64,000 nt of DNA, taken from the IMG/VR virus record IMGVR_UViG_3300042893_000684, positions 1 to 64,000 of that record; one strand, written 5' to 3'. Below, piece after piece: positions 14,242 to 23,787 of the stretch; within the stretch, counting starts at the first letter, position 1; each line of letters opens with the position of its first letter. Made by a program: the position numbers and the translations under genes. The notes under the pieces were generated by a model. The model was not told the origin of the DNA. It was given only the letters and a program-made list of their open reading frames with translations, and did not search any database. The stretch is from a virus.

Positions 14242-14779
14242 TCCTAAAGTAGTATCTAATGTATTTGAAGAACCATTTTTTGAATACATTAAGAATTATT
14301 TTGAAAATCATCCACAATTAAGAAGCATACCTTACGACTATTATGGAAGCAAAAGAATGGACTCTTTTGACGACTCCGTAATTCTTGAATGTTTAAATAA
14401 GCTTACAGACTTTGCAAGACATCATTTTGGTAAGCCAGACATTCTTCCAACGTATGCAGTTTTTTCAGAATATTCTAGCGGAGCGGCGCAGCTAGATGAA
14501 CACCTAGATATTGGCCCATGTACATACACAGTAGATCTAGGTCTATATCAAAAAACTCCATGGGGGCTATTTATAGAAGGAAATGAATACAGCTTTGATG
14601 AAAATGAAGCAGTATTATTTTTAGCAAATGATCAAAAGCATTGGAAGGGCCCTTTCCCAGATCCAGAGTTTAACAAGGTTGGAATCATGCTACTTCACTG
14701 GGTAGATCCAGACCACCCATGGCTAAAGATTCCAAGAGAGGCTCAGAGGGTTCTAAGAAAAAGAGTTTCTGTAGTATGA
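14228..14779 (+). CDS. 2OG/Fe(II) oxygenase-like protein, 183 aa
   Basis: Possible iron ligands are H92-x-D94 (DEHLDIG) and H138 (QKHWKG), with K150 (or a residue near it) as the 2-oxoglutarate anchor. The strands TYTVDLGLYQKTPWGLFIEG and NEAVLFLAND fit a double-stranded beta-helix. It is divergent from the canonical enzymes at 1880 and 15368, but the key positions are kept. It is probably coupled to the preceding gene by overlap, and the next gene starts within its stop (ATGA). Confidence 0.6.
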   Translation: MKKFDPKVVSNVFEEPFFEYIKNYFENHPQLRSIPYDYYGSKRMDSFDDSVILECLNKLTDFARHHFGKPDILPTYAVFSEYSSGAAQLDEHLDIGPCTYTVDLGLYQKTPWGLFIEGNEYSFDENEAVLFLANDQKHWKGPFPDPEFNKVGIMLLHWVDPDHPWLKIPREAQRVLRKRVSVV

Positions 14780-15357
14780 TTAAGCAAAATAAAAATCAAA
14801 ATGTTTTGTATAGGCTTAATAGAGAGATTAAAATTACTTTAGGAAATTTTGATCACAAAGGGATTTATGAAAAAATAAATAAAGAATTTAATAAAAAAAA
14901 TATTGTCTACAGGTTCCCAGAAGAAACAAAAATAGAAGTTCCCATATACTCTGATAATAATAAAAATGTTTTTTTTATTTATGATGAAAAAATACATGGC
15001 CTTCTTATATATCTAGTGTCTTTAATTAAAATAGCATGCAAAGAGCATGATCTTGATTTTGATAAAAATAAGTATTTTTTATCTTCAAGCCTGATAGAGG
15101 GGATAGATACTTCTTGTTGGTATGATACAGGCGGGATGTCTAAACCAGCACTTTTTGGAATAATGTCACTTGATACAGAATTAAAAGAAATAGAGATATC
15201 GGGGGTATTGAAAAAGATTTCCCCAGGTGATATAATAATATCAGAAGCAGGCAATAAGATAAAGTACTCTAGTCAAATAAAAGGAATACTTTTTAACATA
15301 GCCCCACTATCGATGATAGAAAAACAGTACCCGCATACGTGGATACCAATACTATAA
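14776..15357 (+). CDS. Possible degenerate DSBH protein, 193 aa
   Basis: I place the start at 14776 (MIKQNKNQ), where ATGA overlaps the previous stop; the longer frame from 14719 would run 61 bp inside the upstream gene. The last 50 residues (ISGVLKKISPGDIIISEAG, then IKGILFNIAPL) repeat the terminal strand pattern of oxygenase-fold proteins, without His ligands. The N-terminal half is Lys/Asn/Ile-rich and helical. It may be a partner of the intact enzymes on either side. Assignment is weak. Confidence 0.5.
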   Translation: MIKQNKNQNVLYRLNREIKITLGNFDHKGIYEKINKEFNKKNIVYRFPEETKIEVPIYSDNNKNVFFIYDEKIHGLLIYLVSLIKIACKEHDLDFDKNKYFLSSSLIEGIDTSCWYDTGGMSKPALFGIMSLDTELKEIEISGVLKKISPGDIIISEAGNKIKYSSQIKGILFNIAPLSMIEKQYPHTWIPIL

Positions 15358-15367
15358 AAGGATAAAG

Positions 15368-16027
15368 ATGATAATCGAAAACCCAGCAAAAGGTATTTAT
15401 ATATATAGAAATGCTTTACCAGAATCTATGGGAATCCCACAAAAAATAGAAAACGCTCTGGGCGATGGTAAAAGCGTATTCTTTAAATGGTCAGAAGCGC
15501 TTGTAGGAGACTTCCAAAAAATAAAAGACTATAGGGATTGTGTTGACTTTAAAGTAAGAAGAGATGCGCTAAAAGCTGGTGATCCAAAAGCAGATGAAGT
15601 AGCTGCTATTCATGATCAAATAACAGAAAAATTAAACGAATGTCTAGATCATTACGTTGAGACTTTTAGAATGAATCCCCTAGGCTACATGGAAGCTATT
15701 AACTTTGTAAAATACGGGCCAGGCCAGCATTTTCAAGTTCATCCAGATAGTGGCCCAACCTATCATTGTGACGTTTCTACAGTAATGTACTTGAATGATG
15801 ACTATGAGGGTGGAGAACTAATGTTCCCTCATTTTGAATACACATACAAGCCAGAGTACGGAGACATTGTTCTATTCCCGTCTAACTTTCTTTATTCCCA
15901 TGCAGCTTTGCCAGTAAAATCGGGGACAAAGTATTCTGCGGTAACGATGTTTTCATACAATGACAGAACCCATAAAGACCATATCAATCCTTCAGGCAAA
16001 CTTCAGGGAAGATCAAGGTTTTTATAG
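15368..16027 (+). CDS. 2OG/Fe(II) oxygenase, prolyl-hydroxylase-like, 219 aa
   Basis: A canonical P4H/PKHD-type enzyme. Iron ligands are H125-x-D127 (FQVHPDSG) and H178 (YSHAAL), with K188 ten residues later as the 2OG carboxylate anchor. Hallmark strands are VMYLNDDYEGGELMFP and KPEYGDIVLFPS. It should use O2, Fe(II) and 2-oxoglutarate to hydroxylate a residue, most likely on a protein. It is last in the 13182-16027 run and lies next to large fibre genes, so a virion fibre is a plausible substrate. AAGGAT serves as ribosome site. Confidence 0.88.
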   Translation: MIIENPAKGIYIYRNALPESMGIPQKIENALGDGKSVFFKWSEALVGDFQKIKDYRDCVDFKVRRDALKAGDPKADEVAAIHDQITEKLNECLDHYVETFRMNPLGYMEAINFVKYGPGQHFQVHPDSGPTYHCDVSTVMYLNDDYEGGELMFPHFEYTYKPEYGDIVLFPSNFLYSHAALPVKSGTKYSAVTMFSYNDRTHKDHINPSGKLQGRSRFL

Positions 16028-16052
16028 CCCATACCTTTAGATGCTTATGATG

Positions 16053-16058
16053 TATAAT
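16053..16058 (+). promoter_or_regulatory. -10 box TATAAT before the 641-aa fibre gene
   Basis: TATAAT at 16053-16058 lies in the only gap after the oxygenase cluster. The gene at 16079 has its own ribosome site (AAGAGGTG, about 8 nt upstream), so this transcript has a short leader. Confidence 0.5.
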
Positions 16059-16078
16059 TGTGTAAGAGGTGAACACTA

Positions 16079-18004
16079 ATGGCAACTACATTTCCAGCAT
16101 CAAAAGACCAACTAATTAATCCACAACCTACAGACTCAACGTCTCTAGTATCTCACGCCTCCCAACATGCAAATGCAAACGATGCCATAGAAGCTCTTGA
16201 GAATAAAGTTGGTGTTGATAACTCAACCGACCCATCTTCTCTTGACTATAAGGTTAGACAGCTAGAAATAAATTTTCAAGACCCAAACGAAATTAAAGAC
16301 CTAGCAGCTGCCTCAATATTGGGCGGTACTCACACTGGAATTACTGTGTCTTATAATGACACTACAAATATTTTAAGCTTGACGGCAACCTACGATGACG
16401 ATGAAGTAGTAACTGCAGTAGCTCAAGCACTCACAGCTGGAAATGGTATTTCAAAAACATTTAACGATACAACAAATGTAATTACTATTCAGGTTGATAC
16501 ATCTGTTATAGCTGACAGATCCTATGTAGATACAGCAATATCTAACCTTATAGATGCAGCACCAGGAGTGCTAAATACATTAAATGAAATTGCTGCAGCG
16601 ATAGGCGACGATGCAAATTTTGCAACAACGATAACAACAGCCCTTGCAACTAAACTTAATATAACTACTGCAGCAAGCACCTACCTAGCACTAGCAAACA
16701 CAACAGAAGTTGTTCAAGATGTTGTTGCAGGAATGGTCTCAGGAAACGTTTACTCTACAGGACTAGGTATTACATATGATGATCCAACAGGAAAATTAAA
16801 TTTTGAAATAACCACTAAAGATCTTCCAGGGTTTACTGAAGCCGCACAAGACTCAGTTTCTAGCCTATTCGCACACGCTGGCCATACAAATGTAACCGCT
16901 ACATATGACGATGTTGCAAATCGGATTAATTTGGCAGTAACCGCTCAGTTAACTCAAGAGCAGGCTCAAGACTATATTGCTCCTTTATTTACGCATGGAT
17001 TAAATCCTAATATTACAGCAACATATGACGATGATACAAATAAGCTTATTTTAGAAACTATTATTCCGCCATCAAAAGCCATTATGTCTGCTTCTGCTCC
17101 AGCATCACCAGCAGACGGAGCTTTCTGGTTTGATACTGATGAATACAGAAGCGGCAGCACTAGATCATTAAAAGTTTGGAATGCCCTATCTTCAACTTGG
17201 GAGTACGTATCAACAGATCTTTCTTTATCAACAACAAACACCTGGACATCTAAAAATACATTTACCAATGGTGTAATTGTTGGACTAGAGTTCCCTCCAC
17301 AAAATCCAGTACACGGACAAATTTATTACAACCTTCCTTTAGACAAACTAAAGGTGTGGACTGGTTTACTTTGGGATGATATTCAGGTTGGAGGAGGTGG
17401 AGGAGGACTTTCTCTTACACCTACAGACAACACCGCAGCTCCATCTGTTTTCTTTGTTGGACTAGTTGCACCCCCAGCAGGAGCAACACAAACTGGAGAT
17501 TTGTGGATTGATGTTGATGATATTGATACTCCTTTTAATCAATTTTATACAGGCGGTGTTGCTCCAGATCCAGAACAATATGAATTCTGGGTAGACAATG
17601 TTGAACCAATTCAAGAATTAATTTATAGCGCAGACGAACCAGGGACACCTTCATACCCAGGAGAGCTTTGGATAGATACAGATGAATTTGATGGTGCAAT
17701 TGTAGAGTTTGGAGCAACGGCTCCTAATCCAAATAACGTACAGCTATGGGTAGATATAAATGAAAACGAAAGCCCAAGCTATTATGATCAATTAACTTTT
17801 ACAAATTATGCAACAGTTGCAAACTTTCCACAAAATGCACCAAATGGTTTTGTTGCCTCAGACGCTTCAACTGGACTGGCGTACGTAAGAAGCCAAGGAC
17901 AGTGGCTAGCAATAGTAACCGCATCTAATATAAATAATATTATTTCTTCAAATTCAACAGTGTTTGAAGATTTAAAAGCTTTAGCTTGGATGGGCTTTGA
18001 ATAG
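16079..18004 (+). CDS. Large tail-fibre protein, 641 aa
   Basis: The N-terminus is a helical fibre start (LVSHASQHANANDAIEALE), then repeated beta units with TATYDD turns (three near residues 100-325) and the trimer module SNLIDAAPGVLNTLNEIAAA shared with the gene at 10970. The second half has several 'GxxWxDxDE' strand units (for example ADGAFWFDTDEY, GDLWIDVDD, GELWIDTDEF). Repeated units point to growth by internal duplication. Expected to form a trimeric shaft with a receptor-binding end. Confidence 0.75.
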   Translation: MATTFPASKDQLINPQPTDSTSLVSHASQHANANDAIEALENKVGVDNSTDPSSLDYKVRQLEINFQDPNEIKDLAAASILGGTHTGITVSYNDTTNILSLTATYDDDEVVTAVAQALTAGNGISKTFNDTTNVITIQVDTSVIADRSYVDTAISNLIDAAPGVLNTLNEIAAAIGDDANFATTITTALATKLNITTAASTYLALANTTEVVQDVVAGMVSGNVYSTGLGITYDDPTGKLNFEITTKDLPGFTEAAQDSVSSLFAHAGHTNVTATYDDVANRINLAVTAQLTQEQAQDYIAPLFTHGLNPNITATYDDDTNKLILETIIPPSKAIMSASAPASPADGAFWFDTDEYRSGSTRSLKVWNALSSTWEYVSTDLSLSTTNTWTSKNTFTNGVIVGLEFPPQNPVHGQIYYNLPLDKLKVWTGLLWDDIQVGGGGGGLSLTPTDNTAAPSVFFVGLVAPPAGATQTGDLWIDVDDIDTPFNQFYTGGVAPDPEQYEFWVDNVEPIQELIYSADEPGTPSYPGELWIDTDEFDGAIVEFGATAPNPNNVQLWVDINENESPSYYDQLTFTNYATVANFPQNAPNGFVASDASTGLAYVRSQGQWLAIVTASNINNIISSNSTVFEDLKALAWMGFE

Positions 18005-18013
18005 CCATTCTGG

Positions 18014-18019
18014 TATAAT
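18014..18019 (+). promoter_or_regulatory. Extended -10 TGGTATAAT
   Basis: TATAAT at 18014-18019 preceded by TGG. A 5' leader of about 15 nt carries AGGAGGG for the gene at 18041. Confidence 0.6.
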
Positions 18020-18040
18020 TTAGGATAGGAGGGTCATAAA

Positions 18041-18661
18041 ATGTCACTAAAAAGATGGAACGGTACCTCATGGGTCACCGTCGCTGGTTCAAGACCAGGA
18101 CCCCAAGGTGCAACAGGACCTACAGGTTCTGCGGCAACTATTTCTGTAGGAACAGTTACAACTGTTGCAGCAGGAACAGCAGCATCAATTGTAAATGGTG
18201 GAACATCATCAGCTGCAATATTTAATTTTCAAATTCCAGCAGGACCAACTGGCGCAGCAGGTGCTGCAGGATCACAAGGTGTGGCGGGACAAAGAGGTTC
18301 TTATACATTTACAGGAATCGCTAATCCAACAGGATCAAACCCAGCAAGCAAGCTAGGATTAGACACATATTTAAATACAACAACTGGAGATTATTTTCAA
18401 TATAACTCTTCAAACACTACATGGGTTCTTCAAGGAAACTTAAAGGGACCAGTAGGAGCAGCAGGCGCACAAGGTATTACAGGACCCCAAGGTGCAACAG
18501 GACCAGCGGGAGAAACAGCAGTACAAAATGTAATAACAGAGCTAGACAGTTGGAAAGCAGACCAGATACTCAATCTTGGTGTATACTATCCAAAGTACGA
18601 GTTCTTAACAAATATGACCCAGCAAAATGCAACACTTTTAGCAACAAGCATGATATTCTAG
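18041..18661 (+). CDS. Collagen-like fibre protein, 206 aa
   Basis: Short Gly-x-y runs (GPQGATGPTG near 21-30, AGPTGAAGAAGSQG near 66-82, GPVGAAGAQGITGPQG near 146-165) alternate with a 60-residue globular unit carrying YLNTTTGDYFQYNSSNTTW. The start WNGTSWVTVAG is a common fibre opening. The C-terminus is helical. Probably a trimeric triple-helix fibre; the ribosome site is strong and it has its own promoter. Confidence 0.75.
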   Translation: MSLKRWNGTSWVTVAGSRPGPQGATGPTGSAATISVGTVTTVAAGTAASIVNGGTSSAAIFNFQIPAGPTGAAGAAGSQGVAGQRGSYTFTGIANPTGSNPASKLGLDTYLNTTTGDYFQYNSSNTTWVLQGNLKGPVGAAGAQGITGPQGATGPAGETAVQNVITELDSWKADQILNLGVYYPKYEFLTNMTQQNATLLATSMIF

Positions 18662-18673
18662 GAGAAAACAACT

Positions 18674-21600
18674 ATGGCAAGAAAAATTTTAAGTTTAACA
18701 GATATTGATTTTGTACCAGGCACAGGAACATTAACTATTCCTAAGCTAATTCGCAGAGAAAAATTACTGTTAATTACAAATACAACAGCTAACAAGATTG
18801 TTTACAATTTTGCTGATCCTGCCCTAGGATTATATAGTCACTCATTTTCTACTCCTGCTTCAGACCCATATCATGATGCTGCTCACGGAAAAACAATATT
18901 AGTATTAAAGTACAACACATCTACAATGTTGCCTACAGATGATTGGCAAATTGTTTATGATACAGAAAATGAAGCATTTGAGCCAGCAGACTATTTGGTA
19001 GATGCGGTAGGAAAGCTTCGTACAGCAAACCCAGTATCCCTTATTGATACTGACTTTGAGTATGGTATTCAGAACTCTAAGTGGGAAACACTTACAATGA
19101 TTCAAAACTATCCAGGATTCTTTGGAAGATCCACTGGTGGAAACGCAATTGATATACAGCTAATTCAAGGAAATGGAGTTGCTCCATTATCTACAATAAC
19201 TGTTACATGTAATTCACCACACGGATTAAGCTCAGGAGATGTTATATCAGTTCAAGAAACAACTTCAGATAATGCGGATGGAACATTCCTATGCTTCCCA
19301 ACTGGAGCAACAACATTTACATATACAGCAAAAGGTGTTGTAAATGGTCCTATTCAAGATGGAACACTGACATCAATTTACGGCGGAGGAATTTTTGATA
19401 ACGCACATATTATGGGCGGAGTTGTAGGACAGCTTGGAACATTTTCTGCAGTATCAGATCAGGCTACACCTTCAAGAATTACAGTAGTTTCACCAAAGCC
19501 ACACGGACTTCTTCCAGGAACACCAATTCTTGTTACACAAAAAGAAGGAAGCAACTTCTTTGGAAGCTTCTTTATTGACACTGTAGACACACCAAACTCA
19601 ATGTCATTTATGGCAAATGGACAAATTAATAATCCAATTAACACACTTGATCAAGGATTTTATGCAAAGCCTGAAGGATATGTAAACCATAGACCACATG
19701 ACGGTGGAGTTATTATGTCTACAGGAAACAATGTGTGCGGTACACAAACAATGCGTCAAACACGTAGATACTTTAGATACCAGTCTGGTAAGTCAATTCA
19801 GTTCTCAACAGGAACAAAGTTTACACCTACATTCCAGGTAGAATATTTAGCATCTGCAGGACTAGTTCCAGGATCACAAGACATCACTGTAACTACACTT
19901 AATTCTCATAACTTACAGCCAGGAGCATACGTTAAAATTGAAGGAACAGAAACTTCTGGTTCCTATAATCCATTTAACGGAATTCATCTTGTAACATCAA
20001 TTATTGATGCTACAACATTTAAATACAATGTTGTATTTACACAAACATTATCAGCAATTGATCAAATCCCAGGCGGAGTAAATGTATTTTGTACAGCTTA
20101 TATTTGGAAGGGTGCATCAACAAGAGCTGGCCTTTATTCAGAACAAGATGGATTCTTTTTTGAATATGATGGACAAGGTATATTTGCTTGTCGTCAATGG
20201 TCAACACAGGTACTTAGAGGAAATGTTTCTGTAACTAAGTTTAACTCAACAGTAACAGGAAGCGGAACAATCTTTAGAAAGCAATTAGTTTCAGGAGATA
20301 AAATTGTAATCCGTGGACAGTCTTACAGAGTTCTTCAAATTGCTTCAGATTCTTCTTTGACAATTGCTCCCGCCTATCGTGGAGCAAGCCAAACAAGCGT
20401 TAAGGTTCGCAAGACTCAAATTATTAAAATTAAGCAGTCGGAGTGGAACCTAGACAAGTTTGATGGAAGCGGTCCATCAGGACACGTATTTGATCCATCA
20501 AAAATGCAAATGACATATATTGACTACTCCTGGTACGGAGCAGGAACAATTAGATATGGATTTAGAGGCCAAGGCGGAAAAATTACCTGGTGTCATGAAA
20601 TTTCTAATAACAATAATAACCTTGCCGCATATCAAAGATCTGGTAACCTACCAGCTAGATATGAAGCAATTAACGAACCAACAAAGTTTTCAAAGCTAGT
20701 TGCAGGAGGAACGGCAGTAAGAGGATCCAATCTTCTTCCACAAGACACAGTAATGTATATTGATAATGTAGACTACTGGCCAGCAAGTGGATTTATTAGA
20801 ATTCAAGATGAAAATTATTGTGAAATTGCACGATATACATCAATTGGTGCATACAATAATACTGCAAAGGGATACGCTATGAATCTTATTCGTAGACAGC
20901 CTTATGTTACATATTATGCAGGATCAGCTTATAGCCTTAATGGAACTTATATCGCAGCAACTTTTAGACCAGACTCAACTATTCCTGGAGGATCAGGATC
21001 TGCACAAGTTTCAGTTCAAGTTATTTCTCAAGAATGTGCTCCAGTTATGAGCCACTGGGGATCTTCAGTAATTATGGATGGAGGCTTTGATGATGATGCT
21101 TCCTTTATCTTTACAGCTGGTATGCAGCGCTACTTACAGGTCGGTGGTTCTGGATCCGTTTCAGCAACTATTGTTTCTAGAGTAAGAACATCAGGAGTTG
21201 CAACAATTACAACTTCAGCTCCCCACTCATTACTTGCTGGTTACAACGCAGTAGTTTCAGGTGTAAATGATGTATCTGTAATTACATACAAGCAGCTAAC
21301 CAATAACCAAGCAAGCCTTACAACATCTGTTGCCCACAGACACAGAGTTGGACAGACAGTAGTGGTCACTGGAGTTGATAACGTATTTAATGGTACATGG
21401 ACAATTACTGGAGTTACATCTACAACATTCTTGTTTGCTAGATCTTCCAGCAATATTCCATTCCAGGCAGTGTCATCATTTACTAGCCCAACCGCTGTAA
21501 CTTCAAGCTATTACAATGGAACGTTTTTAGTAAATAACGTTACTTCAAATACAATTTCATATGCTGTTGCACAGCCAGATGAAACTTCATCTGCGGTTAA

Positions 21601-22180
21601 CCCAAATGGAGCTGTAACACAGACGTTTGGAGCAACACAGCAGGCACGTCCTCTAATTTCACTTAGAGTTGCGCCATCTGCCGATAACGGTACTGGACGT
21701 AACTTTGGACTTCGTGAATTGTCAAACAACATGCAGTTAAAGTTATACAGCGTTAACATTCTTGCACAAGGACAGTTCCTTGTTGAAGGAATTCTAAATG
21801 CACAATCTCTAAACGGTGTAAATATTCCAAATGCATGGGCAACCGATAGGGTGGGATCAGGATCCCTTGCACAAATTATTTATCACGACGGAACTGGAGT
21901 CCCTGGATCACCAGTTCTTTCTCCTACCAATACAGTTTCTGGAGGAGACCGTGTATTTGCTTTCTACACAGATAACGGCGGAGGTACAAACTACTCTGTA
22001 ACACGTATCGATCTTACAAAGGCAAGAGACCTAGGAAACTCTATTCTAAATGGAGACGGTAGCGTTGCTACACCAGGTTTCCCAAATGCCCCAGACATCC
22101 TTACAATTGTTGCTACAAATCTTGGTTCTTCAGCGGCCAACATTTCAGCAGTTCTTGCATGGACGGAAGCGCAGGCCTAA
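18674..22180 (+). CDS. Very large virion protein with HGL-type beta repeats, 1168 aa
   Basis: Several repeats of about 60-70 residues follow the pattern 'pHgL..Gd.v.v.......G.f.v....T.F.y': NSPHGLSSGDVISV, PKPHGLLPGTPILV, NSHNLQPGAYVKI, SAPHSLLAGYNAVV and AHRHRVGQTVVVTG. Around residue 345 lies HDGGVIMSTGNNVCG and TRRYFRYQSGKSIQFSTG, a stretch I associate with large structural proteins of aquatic phages. Probably part of a baseplate or large side fibre. It has a GGAG site and no promoter of its own. Confidence 0.7.
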   Translation: MARKILSLTDIDFVPGTGTLTIPKLIRREKLLLITNTTANKIVYNFADPALGLYSHSFSTPASDPYHDAAHGKTILVLKYNTSTMLPTDDWQIVYDTENEAFEPADYLVDAVGKLRTANPVSLIDTDFEYGIQNSKWETLTMIQNYPGFFGRSTGGNAIDIQLIQGNGVAPLSTITVTCNSPHGLSSGDVISVQETTSDNADGTFLCFPTGATTFTYTAKGVVNGPIQDGTLTSIYGGGIFDNAHIMGGVVGQLGTFSAVSDQATPSRITVVSPKPHGLLPGTPILVTQKEGSNFFGSFFIDTVDTPNSMSFMANGQINNPINTLDQGFYAKPEGYVNHRPHDGGVIMSTGNNVCGTQTMRQTRRYFRYQSGKSIQFSTGTKFTPTFQVEYLASAGLVPGSQDITVTTLNSHNLQPGAYVKIEGTETSGSYNPFNGIHLVTSIIDATTFKYNVVFTQTLSAIDQIPGGVNVFCTAYIWKGASTRAGLYSEQDGFFFEYDGQGIFACRQWSTQVLRGNVSVTKFNSTVTGSGTIFRKQLVSGDKIVIRGQSYRVLQIASDSSLTIAPAYRGASQTSVKVRKTQIIKIKQSEWNLDKFDGSGPSGHVFDPSKMQMTYIDYSWYGAGTIRYGFRGQGGKITWCHEISNNNNNLAAYQRSGNLPARYEAINEPTKFSKLVAGGTAVRGSNLLPQDTVMYIDNVDYWPASGFIRIQDENYCEIARYTSIGAYNNTAKGYAMNLIRRQPYVTYYAGSAYSLNGTYIAATFRPDSTIPGGSGSAQVSVQVISQECAPVMSHWGSSVIMDGGFDDDASFIFTAGMQRYLQVGGSGSVSATIVSRVRTSGVATITTSAPHSLLAGYNAVVSGVNDVSVITYKQLTNNQASLTTSVAHRHRVGQTVVVTGVDNVFNGTWTITGVTSTTFLFARSSSNIPFQAVSSFTSPTAVTSSYYNGTFLVNNVTSNTISYAVAQPDETSSAVNPNGAVTQTFGATQQARPLISLRVAPSADNGTGRNFGLRELSNNMQLKLYSVNILAQGQFLVEGILNAQSLNGVNIPNAWATDRVGSGSLAQIIYHDGTGVPGSPVLSPTNTVSGGDRVFAFYTDNGGGTNYSVTRIDLTKARDLGNSILNGDGSVATPGFPNAPDILTIVATNLGSSAANISAVLAWTEAQA

Positions 22181-22183
22181 AAA

Positions 22184-22852
22184 ATGCCAGATTACTCAAC
22201 ATTAACATCACAGATTAATCAGTTTAAAACAGCAGCAACTGCTTTAATGACTAATGCTAATGATCCGTTAAATGCAAATGAGCTGCAGCTTGTCGGAGCG
22301 GCATTAAATCAGATGGGCAACACCCTAGGTGTTGCAGATATTAACAATGCTACTACAGACGCAATAGCAGTAATTAATACCGCAAAAGATTCAGCCATAA
22401 CAGCCTTTAATACTGGCACAAATGGAACAAGATTAACAGATGCAGAAGCAGACATCGTAGATCTACAAGGAAGAACAACAAATATTGAAGGATTTGTTAA
22501 TACAAATTCAGTTCAATATACAACACTTCAATCTACAGTATCTGCTCTTCAGACATCTTTATCTACAGTACCTCTTTCATGGCGGATCGCTACAACAAAT
22601 ACCACAGCGTTAAATAATGAAAGAATATTTGTAAATCAAGGTGGAATAACAGTAACTCTTCCTTTCGGCCCAACATTGGGATATACAGTTCAAATTAAAG
22701 ATGCAACAGGCACAGCAGCAACAACAAACTTTACGGTTTCAAGAAACACAGAAAAGATTGAAGGTCTTGCAGAAGATCTTATAGTAAACGTTAACTCAGC
22801 ATCTATGACTTTAGTTTACGTTAATGCAACGAGAGGATGGGTATTAACATAA
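22184..22852 (+). CDS. Fibre protein, MPDY family (long form), 222 aa
   Basis: The N-terminal 50 residues (MPDYSTLTSQINQFKT, then GNTLGVADI) are paralogous to the protein at 24232. The middle is coiled coil (ADIVDLQGRTTNIEG and LQSTVSALQTSL), and the C-terminal beta tip ends YVNATRGWVLT, as in trimeric phage fibre tips. It follows the 1168-aa gene by 3 bp, with no clear ribosome site, so it is likely coupled. The next start overlaps its stop. Confidence 0.65.
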   Translation: MPDYSTLTSQINQFKTAATALMTNANDPLNANELQLVGAALNQMGNTLGVADINNATTDAIAVINTAKDSAITAFNTGTNGTRLTDAEADIVDLQGRTTNIEGFVNTNSVQYTTLQSTVSALQTSLSTVPLSWRIATTNTTALNNERIFVNQGGITVTLPFGPTLGYTVQIKDATGTAATTNFTVSRNTEKIEGLAEDLIVNVNSASMTLVYVNATRGWVLT

Positions 22853-23787
22853 TGGCACTTTTTTCAGCTTTAAACGGTCCAATAACAGGAGTATCTGTAG
22901 CACAATTAGGAATTACTGCAGCATCCCTAGGAATTCAAAGTGGTCTTAGCTCAGTTCTCCCAGAAGTAACAGACGGATCAAGAAGACCATATTCTATTCC
23001 ATCTATCTATTCGGTTAATATGCGTGGAAATGCAATGTTTAACAACTACTCATGGGATAACTCAGACGACTGGACTAACTTTTATACATATCTAACTGGC
23101 ACACAGCCATGGGATGCCGAAAGAGCATTCTGGCATGCATTAGGCGGATATAGAAATATGAACGAAAACAGAAAATCTTATTGGTCAGCTGCTTATAAGC
23201 GCCTAGACTATGCAACAAATAATATGTGCGGAACATCAAACTCACGTATGCACACATGGCCTAGAACTACATGCTACGGTCCATTTGGCTCTCGTGTAAT
23301 GTTTATTCGTAACTTCGGCCCAACAAACCAGACTGTTTCAGTTTGGGGCCTAGTTGGAACCTACTGGTGCAGTGGATACGACGGAGCGGGACTTCAAGTC
23401 GGAAGACCAACCTATTCTTCAGGTAAGAATTACGCAAATGCAAACGGTATGTCATGGACAAACCTTGCAACCCTAACAGGAACTAATACGTCTAACTCAG
23501 GAATGTCTGGCTCATTTACTTTAAATGCTGGAGAATCTTGTGTAGTTCTATTGTGTAACACATTTACATATTGGACAGATACTGGTAATCAGTACCACTG
23601 GAATGAGAACAATGCGTTCTATAACCTGCAAAGCACATTTACAGGATCAAACAACTTTATTCAGCCTGACATTAGATTGACACAGGCAGCATTAATGTAT
23701 AACGAAGTAAATAATGGTAACTACACATCAACAATTGATTCCCATAAAATTTGGAATTATGCTGCAACAGTATATGGAGATAGATAA
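22852..23787 (+). CDS. Putative receptor-binding virion protein, 311 aa
   Basis: I start at 22852, where TAATG overlaps the previous stop. The earlier in-frame ATG lies inside the upstream gene. The product is rich in Trp, Tyr, Asn and Gly (for example YNNEVNN-like turns and repeated WxNxxxY strands), and has Cys residues spread through the middle. It resembles carbohydrate-binding or fibre-tip proteins by composition only. It is paired with a tail-assembly chaperone next door, which suits an adhesin. No family is recognised. Confidence 0.6.
   Translation: MALFSALNGPITGVSVAQLGITAASLGIQSGLSSVLPEVTDGSRRPYSIPSIYSVNMRGNAMFNNYSWDNSDDWTNFYTYLTGTQPWDAERAFWHALGGYRNMNENRKSYWSAAYKRLDYATNNMCGTSNSRMHTWPRTTCYGPFGSRVMFIRNFGPTNQTVSVWGLVGTYWCSGYDGAGLQVGRPTYSSGKNYANANGMSWTNLATLTGTNTSNSGMSGSFTLNAGESCVVLLCNTFTYWTDTGNQYHWNENNAFYNLQSTFTGSNNFIQPDIRLTQAALMYNEVNNGNYTSTIDSHKIWNYAATVYGDR

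Noticed and set aside
14719-14775. Longer start for the 193-aa DSBH-like gene
   Set aside because: Would overlap the previous gene by 61 bp; the ATGA overlap at 14776 is a better coupled start.
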